Source: Candidatus Gastranaerophilales bacterium
Lineage (GTDB): Bacteria > Cyanobacteriota > Vampirovibrionia > Gastranaerophilales > Gastranaerophilaceae
Assembly (NCBI GenBank): GCA_944324215.1
Contig: CALUVP010000120.1
Span: forward strand, 1 to 64,000
Length of the DNA: 64,000 nt
Direction: 5' to 3'
A model generated the notes under the pieces. It searched no databases. It had not been told where the DNA came from and saw nothing but the letters and a program-made list of their open reading frames with translations. This document shows, in pieces, positions 29,165-35,465 of this stretch (its first letter is position 1; every line of letters starts with the position of its first letter). A program made the position numbers and the translations under genes.

Positions 29165-29299
29165 ATGAATAATGGATTTATAGCAACTTATGTAAAACAT
29201 ATTGCTGCTGGATTTTGCAGTAGTTTTGTTGTGTTGTTTTGCATAAGTTGCTTTTCTTTAACTTTAATTGTTCTTGAAAAATGTGAGGTGCTGAAATGA
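29165..29299 (+). CDS. Possible 44-aa hydrophobic leader protein of the flagellin gene
   Basis: ATG 29165 opens a frame of 44 codons whose TGA (29297-29299) overlaps the flagellin ATG by the ATGA arrangement typical of translational coupling. The product has a central hydrophobic stretch of about 24 residues rich in Phe, Cys and Leu and ends in a charged tail (EKCEVLK), consistent with a single membrane helix. The ribosome binding site (AGGGA) is rather far from the ATG. The frame contains the whole hairpin described at 29183. It could be real, a regulatory leader ORF, or chance. Confidence 0.3.
   Translation: MNNGFIATYVKHIAAGFCSSFVVLFCISCFSLTLIVLEKCEVLK
29183..29251 (+). promoter_or_regulatory. 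Large hairpin in the flagellin leader
   Basis: GCAACTTATGTAAAACA (29183-29199) pairs with TGTTTTGCATAAGTTGC (29235-29251): 17 bp with a single mismatch around a 35-base loop. A T-rich stretch follows (TTTTCTTT). It could be an attenuator, an RNA-stabilising structure, or a recognition site, lying 44 bases before the flagellin start. No sigma28-type promoter was found by eye in 29062-29295. Confidence 0.55.
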
Positions 29300-31056
29300 G
29301 CCTTTCTATAAATACAAATCTATCAAGTAAAATTGTGCAGAGCTCATTAAAAACCTCTACAAATGCTCTTAATCGGGCAATAGAGCGCATGACAACGGGT
29401 TTTAAAATAAACAGTGCAAAGGATAATGCAGCAGGTTATTCAATAAATACAAACATGACAACCAAAATAGGAGCATATAAGGTAGCAGAGGATAACGCTT
29501 CTATGGGTTTGAATTTGTTGCTGACAGCCTCTGACAGCTTAAGTTTAATAAGCTCACATTTATCAAGAATAAGAGATTTAACAGAGCAGGCTTCTAATGG
29601 AACTTATGGATATGATTCAATGCGCACAATCCAATCGGAAGTAGATGCAAGAATGTCAGAAATAAGTAGAATAATCTCTACAACTGAATATAACGGTATA
29701 AAGCTGTTTGAAGGTGAAAGTTCCGGCTCAACTGGGTCAACAGGTGATTTTATAGAAGAAGTAACCCCGCTTACAGAAGAAGAGGCGATAAATCAAGGCT
29801 ACACAGTAATCAAGACTGCAGATGAATTGCAGGCAATGAAAGATAACTTGAGCGGTAAATATATCCTGATGAATGATATCGACCTTTCAGGTTATAATTG
29901 GGAGGCAGTGGGTGTAGATGATGTGAATCCTTTTACCGGCGAATTGAATGGTAACGGGTATGTTATAAGTAACCTGAAAATAAATAAACCGATAGAGGAT
30001 TATCAAGGTTTGTTTGGTGCGGTTATGGGTGGAACACTAAAGAATATCGCCTTAGAAAATGTTGATGTGACCGGGGTGGGATATGTTGGTGCTCTTGCGG
30101 GCGCGATACAAGGCGATATAACCAACAGCTATTCAACAGGTAGTGTGACAGGTGATACTGCTGTCGGCGGTCTTGTGGGGGTTATAGAAGGTGGTAATAT
30201 AACCAACAGCTATTCTACAAGTAGTGTGACAGGGGTTGGGTTTGTCGGCGGTCTTGTGGGGGTTATAGAAGGTGGTAATATAACCAACAGCTATTCTACA
30301 GGTAGTGTGACAGGTGATGCTGTTGTCGGCGGTCTTGCGGGGGGTATATTACAAGGTGATATAACCAACAGCTATTCTATGGGTAGTGTGTCTGGAGATG
30401 TTAGTGTCGGTGGTCTTGTGGGTCATATTGATACAGGTAGCATAAATGACAGCTATTCTGCAGGTAGTGTGGTCGGTAAAACTAATGTCGGAGGGTTTGT
30501 AGGTCAGAATACTAACAGCACCTTTGTCTCTTGTTATTACGATGCCCCAAAAAGCGGTCAGGCAATAGGAGTAGGTGATGGTGGTGGTACAGGAGTAAGT
30601 GGTGTAACAACATCCGAACTCAACGATTTGATATCAGCAGGTACGCTCCCGAGTTTTACAAAATCCAACGGCGTATCAGATATAACGCTACAGGTAGGTA
30701 TAGATTCTTCAGAGAGTTCAAAATTAACATTTAATACGGGGTTAGAGTTTACTCTTAATATATTTTTAACCTCGCAAGCAGGCGCAAGAGCTGCAATAGA
30801 AGCCATAGATAATGTATTATCTCAGATAAACAGTAAACAGACGGAATTAGGTTCCGCACAAAACAGGTTAGAAAGTGTATTGGAGTCGATATCAGTCCAG
30901 TATGAGAATTTGGTATCATCTCGTTCAACCTTGCGTGACGCTGATATATCGAAAGAGTCGAGTGATTATATAAGATACCAGATATTACAGCAAGCGAGTG
31001 CAACACTTCTTGAAACAGCAAACCAGAGTCCAAGTATAGCACAACACTTGCTATAA
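29296..31056 (+). CDS. Flagellin with a GLUG-repeat beta-helix insertion
   Basis: Residues 1-140 match the flagellin D0/D1 N-terminus (SINTNLSS, NRAIERMTTGFKINSAKDNAAGYSI, IRDLTEQASNGTY, ISRIISTTEYNGIKLF). Residues about 465-586 match the C-terminus (INSKQTELGSAQNRLESVL, RDADISKESSDYIRYQILQQ). Between lie about 300 residues unlike flagellin: a beta-helix entry (ILMNDIDLSGYNWEAVG, FTGELNGNGYVISNLKI, about 190-232) and six 27-residue GLUG-type repeats (248-409) with core NSYSTGSVTG...VGGLVG. GLUG repeats are known from adhesins and surface proteases. GAGGTG precedes the ATG. No other flagellar gene is nearby. Codon use looks richer in G and C than in neighbours. Confidence 0.93.
   Translation: MSLSINTNLSSKIVQSSLKTSTNALNRAIERMTTGFKINSAKDNAAGYSINTNMTTKIGAYKVAEDNASMGLNLLLTASDSLSLISSHLSRIRDLTEQASNGTYGYDSMRTIQSEVDARMSEISRIISTTEYNGIKLFEGESSGSTGSTGDFIEEVTPLTEEEAINQGYTVIKTADELQAMKDNLSGKYILMNDIDLSGYNWEAVGVDDVNPFTGELNGNGYVISNLKINKPIEDYQGLFGAVMGGTLKNIALENVDVTGVGYVGALAGAIQGDITNSYSTGSVTGDTAVGGLVGVIEGGNITNSYSTSSVTGVGFVGGLVGVIEGGNITNSYSTGSVTGDAVVGGLAGGILQGDITNSYSMGSVSGDVSVGGLVGHIDTGSINDSYSAGSVVGKTNVGGFVGQNTNSTFVSCYYDAPKSGQAIGVGDGGGTGVSGVTTSELNDLISAGTLPSFTKSNGVSDITLQVGIDSSESSKLTFNTGLEFTLNIFLTSQAGARAAIEAIDNVLSQINSKQTELGSAQNRLESVLESISVQYENLVSSRSTLRDADISKESSDYIRYQILQQASATLLETANQSPSIAQHLL
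30037..30522 (+). repeat. Six in-frame 81-bp repeats encoding the GLUG units
   Basis: Six units of exactly 81 bp (27 codons) run in tandem; the first is degenerate. Units 2 and 3, starting at 30118 and 30199, share long identical DNA stretches such as GTCGGCGGTCTTGTGGGGGT. Exact period and near identity suggest recent duplication and possible length variation between strains. Confidence 0.85.
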
Positions 31057-31071
31057 GTTATGTGAAATTAT

Positions 31072-31479
31072 TTATTTCCTTCCTGTATTTGTGTTTATTA
31101 TATCTGATACCCAAGGTATATAACTATATAATCCCATGCCAGCAGTTATAGCTAAATATAAAATAATTGTCGTAGTAAATACTTGGATGATAGAAAGTCC
31201 GTAAAACAAAGGAATTGGCATATTTACGAAATAAGGAATTGCATTAATTACAGGAATTCTATATAAAATTACGTAAATAAGTTCTGCAAAAGTTGCGATT
31301 AAAAAATATAAAATTGAAAGAAAAATTGATTGCAATATATGATATAGAAGAAATGGTGTAACATGCTTCTTTAAAATAGCAGCAATAATTAACCATACAA
31401 ACCCAGCACCACTAGCTGTCAAGTATGATGCGGCTGATATTATTCTTTCTATTGGGTATATTTTTCTAGAAGGCTGCAA
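31072..31479 (-). CDS. Tic20-like / DUF4870-type membrane protein
   Basis: The product (about 135 aa) has four predicted membrane segments. The order resembles the Tic20/Ycf60 and DUF4870 group: ERIISAASYLTASGAGFVWL, then a conserved-looking helix start LLYHILQSIFLSILYFL, a loop, and two more helices. The TTG at 31479 is preferred because AAAGGA lies eight bases upstream; an ATG at 31503 in the same frame has no ribosome binding site. It overlaps the end of the TPR gene and so belongs to the rpiB-rsfS-TPR operon. Cyanobacterial homologues of Tic20 have no settled role. Confidence 0.5.
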   Translation of the reverse strand: MQPSRKIYPIERIISAASYLTASGAGFVWLIIAAILKKHVTPFLLYHILQSIFLSILYFLIATFAELIYVILYRIPVINAIPYFVNMPIPLFYGLSIIQVFTTTIILYLAITAGMGLYSYIPWVSDIINTNTGRK

Positions 31480-32536
31480 TGATATCGTCCTTTCTGTATT
31501 CATCAATAAAATCATCTAAAACCTGGATGAATACTAATTTATACTCATCATTTTCAGGACGCATATTTACTGCGGCTCTATATGAATATATCGAACGTTC
31601 TACTTCATTATTCATATAATAAACGTTCGCTATTAGAACATATATACTCGGATCCAGTTTATTAATTTTCAAAGCTTCTTTATATTGAGCTTCTGCTTCA
31701 TTATATTTTTTCAAATTGGAATATAAATTACCTGTTAGAATATAAGCATTTGCTTCTTTTGGATTAATTTCTATTGCCTTTTTATACAATTCTACGGCGT
31801 CTTCATACTCTTTGAAATCTGATTTTGCAATAGCGTAGCAAATATATGCCTTATAGTTGTCTCCAGGTAGTGCAATTGCTTTTTCAAAATAATCGTAACA
31901 CTTTTCTTTGTCCTTATTTACAGCTAATGTATTTGCAATACAAAGTGCTACTGTTTTATTATCCGGAGCGAGCGCAAAAACTTTATAATAATATTCTAAG
32001 GCCTTATTATAATCAAATAATTTGAAACAAACATTTCCAAGATCAACAAGTGCAGTAAGATTTTCAGGTTCAAGAGATAATGCTTTTTCATAATAGGCTC
32101 TAGCTTCAACAAAATCCTCAAAATCATGATATAAAAGAGCAATTGCATTATATACTTCAGGATCTTGAGAGTTAAAATCAAGAGTTCTATTATAAAAATG
32201 CAATGCCTTTGGAAAATTTTTTAACTCTGCATATGTATTTGCTAAATTGTAATATACAAGGTAGTTACTTGGATTTACTAACATAGCTTGATTAAAGTAT
32301 TTTAAAGCTTTTTTGTAATCTTTTGAATAGAACCAAATACTACCCAAGTTCAAAAGTGTCTGCAAGTCCTTTGGATCAATTTCCAACAAACTTTCATAAA
32401 CAGAAATAACTTTTTCATACTGATTATCCATCGCGTAATACTTGGCTAATTCATGATAATGTTCTGTATTATTAGGTTCTAATGCCATTTTTAAAACAGT
32501 TTTCTCAATGGCTTTATTTAATTCTTTTTTATCCAT
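31466..32536 (-). CDS. Tetratricopeptide repeat (TPR) protein, 356 aa
   Basis: About nine TPR units of 34 residues fill the whole protein, with typical signatures such as YYNLANTYAELKNFPKALHFY and ALVDLGNVCFKLFDYNKALEYY. No signal peptide or membrane segment is visible, so it is likely a cytoplasmic scaffold for protein-protein contacts. It starts five bases after the stop of rsfS and overlaps the Tic20-like gene, within one operon. Partners cannot be told from sequence. Confidence 0.92.
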   Translation of the reverse strand: MDKKELNKAIEKTVLKMALEPNNTEHYHELAKYYAMDNQYEKVISVYESLLEIDPKDLQTLLNLGSIWFYSKDYKKALKYFNQAMLVNPSNYLVYYNLANTYAELKNFPKALHFYNRTLDFNSQDPEVYNAIALLYHDFEDFVEARAYYEKALSLEPENLTALVDLGNVCFKLFDYNKALEYYYKVFALAPDNKTVALCIANTLAVNKDKEKCYDYFEKAIALPGDNYKAYICYAIAKSDFKEYEDAVELYKKAIEINPKEANAYILTGNLYSNLKKYNEAEAQYKEALKINKLDPSIYVLIANVYYMNNEVERSIYSYRAAVNMRPENDEYKLVFIQVLDDFIDEYRKDDIIAAF

Positions 32537-32541
32537 AAAAC

Positions 32542-32949
32542 TTATCTCTCAATGTTATCATATTCTGAATATTCTTTAGATTCCTCCAACCAATCTTTCT
32601 CAGGAATGCTGAAAGCGTGATTCCAGAATTTTTCTATAGCATACGTCTCTCTTTCATTTTGATGGAGTATGTGAACAACAACATCTCCATAATCTATTAA
32701 GTTCCATCTGTTTTTGATATCATTCTCTCGACCGATTGGTAATTTTGAAAAAGTTTGCTTTATTTTGTCTGTTAGATTTTCTGTTAAAGCTTTAACTTGT
32801 GTATTAGTCTGCGCTGAACATATAACAAAGTAATCTGCAAAAGATGAAACGCTACTAATGTTCAAAATCGTAATATTAGAAGCTATTTTTTCATCTAGAA
32901 ACCTAGCTATAACACAAGCAAATTTATAAGACGTTATTTCGTTATTCAT
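32542..32949 (-). CDS. rsfS: Ribosomal silencing factor RsfS
   Basis: RsfS binds protein uL14 and keeps the 50S subunit from joining the 30S when nutrients are scarce. The 135-aa protein shows the family pattern: ITILNISSVSSFADYFVICSA (about 26-46), QVKALTENL, and WNLIDYGDVVVHILHQNERETYAIEKFW (about 81-108). Its ATG overlaps the stop of rpiB by four bases (ATGA), and the TPR gene follows at five bases. Confidence 0.93.
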   Translation of the reverse strand: MNNEITSYKFACVIARFLDEKIASNITILNISSVSSFADYFVICSAQTNTQVKALTENLTDKIKQTFSKLPIGRENDIKNRWNLIDYGDVVVHILHQNERETYAIEKFWNHAFSIPEKDWLEESKEYSEYDNIER

Positions 32950-33374
32950 TCTAACTCCAACATATTTATTCTTCTCTCGTGTCTTCCGCCTTCAAAGTCT
33001 GTAATAAGCCATTCATCAACGATGTCTAATGCCAGTCCAGAACCGATTACTCTCTCTCCTAAGCACAATATATTTGAATTATTGTGTTTTCTTGTCATTC
33101 TTGCAGAATATGTGTCTCCACAAAGGGATGCTCTTATTCCTTTAAACTTATTTGCTGCGATAGACATCCCAATACCTGTACCACATACAAGAATTCCTCT
33201 ATTATTTGTTAATAAAACTTGTTTTGCAACCTCTTTTGCTATAATAGGATAATCACATGAAGCTTCGCTATGACATCCCATATCCTGAATTTCTATACTT
33301 TGTTGTTCCAGATGAGCAATTATTAAATTTTTAAGGCTATATCCACCGTGGTCTGAGCCTATTATAATTTTCAT
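32946..33374 (-). CDS. rpiB: Ribose-5-phosphate isomerase B
   Basis: RpiB interconverts ribose 5-phosphate and ribulose 5-phosphate in the pentose phosphate pathway. The 142-aa protein has GSDHGGYSLK near residues 5-14, the phosphate and catalytic loop VCGTGIGMSIAANK near 64-77 with the catalytic Cys, and RKHNNSNILCLGERVIG near 95-115. AGAGGG precedes the ATG, and a good promoter lies 24 bases upstream. It is the first gene of a four-gene operon. Confidence 0.95.
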   Translation of the reverse strand: MKIIIGSDHGGYSLKNLIIAHLEQQSIEIQDMGCHSEASCDYPIIAKEVAKQVLLTNNRGILVCGTGIGMSIAANKFKGIRASLCGDTYSARMTRKHNNSNILCLGERVIGSGLALDIVDEWLITDFEGGRHERRINMLELE

Positions 33375-33397
33375 TTTTTATTCCCTCTTTTGTAAAG

Positions 33398-33426
33398 ATT
33401 GTAACATTTTTGAAATAATTTATCAA
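33398..33426 (-). promoter_or_regulatory. Sigma70-type promoter of the rpiB operon
   Basis: On the minus strand TTGATA (33421-33426), a 17-base spacer and TACAAT (33398-33403) form a near-consensus promoter 24 bases upstream of the rpiB start. Confidence 0.6.
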
Positions 33427-33456
33427 TAATGAACATTTTTTTTATTTAATATTTGT

Positions 33457-34227
33457 ATGCTAGGTTTTGTAAGTTCTAATTATCCGAATTTTAAAGCTGC
33501 AATATCTGACAAAGATATTGACGATTTTGAGCATGCTAAACAGAAGTTTAGTGATTGTTATCTTATGACAACTCTAGAAACCCTATCACATACAAAAAAT
33601 GGGCGAAAAATCTTAAAAAAACAAATTGAGTATGACGATAATAATCCGAAGTTAATAAATTGCTATTTCTACAATGATAGTGGTGTTAAAGAAAAGTATA
33701 CAGTGCCTACAAATGCTGTTGTTAATGGATATGATAAGCTTTACATGCAACAGCCAAATGAAATAATACGAAGCATGGATATTTCAGTTGCCGAATATGA
33801 AAAAAAACATAAATCTAAACCTTGGATTTGTCGTGTAACAAGCAAATTTAAAACATATCCATTTGAAAATAATTTGCCATCACATTTTATGAAAATATTT
33901 ACAGGAATTGAACCTAGAGCAATCGCGGAAACAGATTTTAATATAGACTTAGAAAACTATAGAGAGCAAGTGATGGATTTATTTAAACGTATGAATAAAG
34001 AAAAAGAACACAGCTTTGTAATAGGTACAGGGGTAAAGATGCTCGATGGAAGAACCTGGCATGTTTATGTTTTAGAAGATGTAGATTTAGATAGCAATAC
34101 TATTACCGTAAAAGAAAAACGAGGTAATAAACCAAGGACAATGAGTATCGATTCAGCATTAAGGACATTTAAATTTATAGTTGGATATTTTGATAGTGAC
34201 TTAGCTAAAACGGAATCTCAACAATAA
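33457..34227 (+). CDS. Calpain-like (C2 family) cysteine peptidase candidate
   Basis: The 256-aa protein has FSDCYLMTTLETLSH at residues 31-45, like the calpain active-site block GDCWLLAAL; Cys34 would be the nucleophile. A matching His block is RTWHVYVLEDVDL (His202), followed by a strand and N224 in KEKRGNKP, spaced much like the calpain His-Asn pair. The usual NPWG is not present. The N-terminus carries NYPNFKAA, similar to NYSPSFGAL in the protein at 225. There is no signal peptide and no ribosome binding site. Its 3' end overlaps the convergent kinase gene by 23 bases. The peptidase call is moderately supported. Confidence 0.6.
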   Translation: MLGFVSSNYPNFKAAISDKDIDDFEHAKQKFSDCYLMTTLETLSHTKNGRKILKKQIEYDDNNPKLINCYFYNDSGVKEKYTVPTNAVVNGYDKLYMQQPNEIIRSMDISVAEYEKKHKSKPWICRVTSKFKTYPFENNLPSHFMKIFTGIEPRAIAETDFNIDLENYREQVMDLFKRMNKEKEHSFVIGTGVKMLDGRTWHVYVLEDVDLDSNTITVKEKRGNKPRTMSIDSALRTFKFIVGYFDSDLAKTESQQ

Positions 34228-35446
34228 AAGTAGAACCGTTATTGATTTCACTTACCAGAGATATTTTACCCTCGTGCAATTCAACCAATTCTTTGGTTAT
34301 TGTTAAGCCTAAGCCTGTTGAACTTTCCTTTTTGGTGTAAGCACTATCAAGCTGCACAAATTTTGCAAAAATTTTACCGTGATATTTTTTGTCAATTCCA
34401 ATTCCGTTATCATGTATAGCAATCTTGTATGATTCATCGCTTGAACTAACTTTTATATCTATTATGTCGTTTTCCGGAGAATACTTAATTGCATTACTTA
34501 TCAAATTATATAAAATTTGCTGCATTTTCTGATAATCTGCAAAAACCTCAAAGTCCTCTGGTATATCTTTTTCTAAAATAATATTTTTTTTATTAGCAAG
34601 AGGCATTAAAATGTTGCAAGCTTCATTCACAGCCTGCGATATCCAAAATGTGCTCTTTACTATTTTCATAGCTTTAGCTTCTAATTTTGACATATCAAGA
34701 ATTTCATTTATCATTCCCAGAAGATGCGTTGCAGATACCTTAATATCATTTATATATTCTTCTTGCTTTGGATTTAAGTTTCCATATAATTGAGTACTCA
34801 ATATATCTGAAAAACCCAATATAGAGTTAAGCGGAGTTCTTAGTTCGTGTGAAACATTAGCTAAAAATTCATTCTTAACTTTATCAGCCTCTAAAATTTT
34901 TTCATTTTGCTCTTTTATCGTCTTATAAGCTTTATTTTTTTCTATAATTCCATCTTTAAGAGCTTTTAGCTGGAGTTTAAAAACTTTTGATAGTTCAGAA
35001 TCTTTTAAAACGTATGATAATATAGAAGACACAACATCTAACGCATTTAAATCTTCTTTCTTATAAAAATTTTTCTCTCTTTTTCCTAAAAGAATTAAGC
35101 CAAATATAGTCGATTTTATTGAGATTTTCGCCACAATATATGAGCTTAATGATAAACCAAGAAGATTAGTCAACTTATCATTATTTGTTAGTATGGCTCC
35201 ATTTTTAGAAAAAACAAATTCTTTCAAATCGTTTGGGAGTTTATAATTCTTCTCGCAGTCTTGTTTCTTATAAACATATTTTAACTGAAGACTGTCTGGA
35301 TTAGCGAAAAAAACATAACCTTCATCAAAGATAAAAACTTTTTCAAGCTTTCTAAATAAATTAACACCAGTCTTATCTTCATTAATATTTACTTCAAATA
35401 ATGACGGTAAAAGTTTTAATATTTTTTCAGGTGATAATAAAGCCAA
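34205..35446 (-). CDS. GAF-type sensor histidine kinase
   Basis: The product (413 aa from TTG 35446) has a GAF-like N-terminal domain (about 20-155), a short coiled coil (about 160-190), the H-box NVSHELRTPLNSILGFSD with the phosphorylated His near residue 200, and the HATPase domain with NLISNAIKYSPEN (N box), HDNGIGIDKKY (G1) and STGLGLTITKELVELHEG (G2). There is no membrane segment, so it is cytoplasmic. The TTG is chosen because AGGAGG lies four bases upstream and the frame then begins after the SNF2 stop. No response regulator is adjacent. Genes gpmI, SNF2 and this kinase lie in tandem. Confidence 0.92.
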   Translation of the reverse strand: MALLSPEKILKLLPSLFEVNINEDKTGVNLFRKLEKVFIFDEGYVFFANPDSLQLKYVYKKQDCEKNYKLPNDLKEFVFSKNGAILTNNDKLTNLLGLSLSSYIVAKISIKSTIFGLILLGKREKNFYKKEDLNALDVVSSILSYVLKDSELSKVFKLQLKALKDGIIEKNKAYKTIKEQNEKILEADKVKNEFLANVSHELRTPLNSILGFSDILSTQLYGNLNPKQEEYINDIKVSATHLLGMINEILDMSKLEAKAMKIVKSTFWISQAVNEACNILMPLANKKNIILEKDIPEDFEVFADYQKMQQILYNLISNAIKYSPENDIIDIKVSSSDESYKIAIHDNGIGIDKKYHGKIFAKFVQLDSAYTKKESSTGLGLTITKELVELHEGKISLVSEINNGSTFIVEIPF

Positions 35447-35465
35447 GATTCCTCCTAAAAATTTA

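Noticed and set aside
29062-29295. Sigma28-type flagellar promoter
   Set aside because: No TAAA plus GCCGATAA pair at 14-16 bases was found; only loose CGATATA matches with wrong spacing.
30037-30522. Tandem repeats as a CRISPR or satellite array
   Set aside because: The period is exactly 27 codons in one open frame within the flagellin gene.
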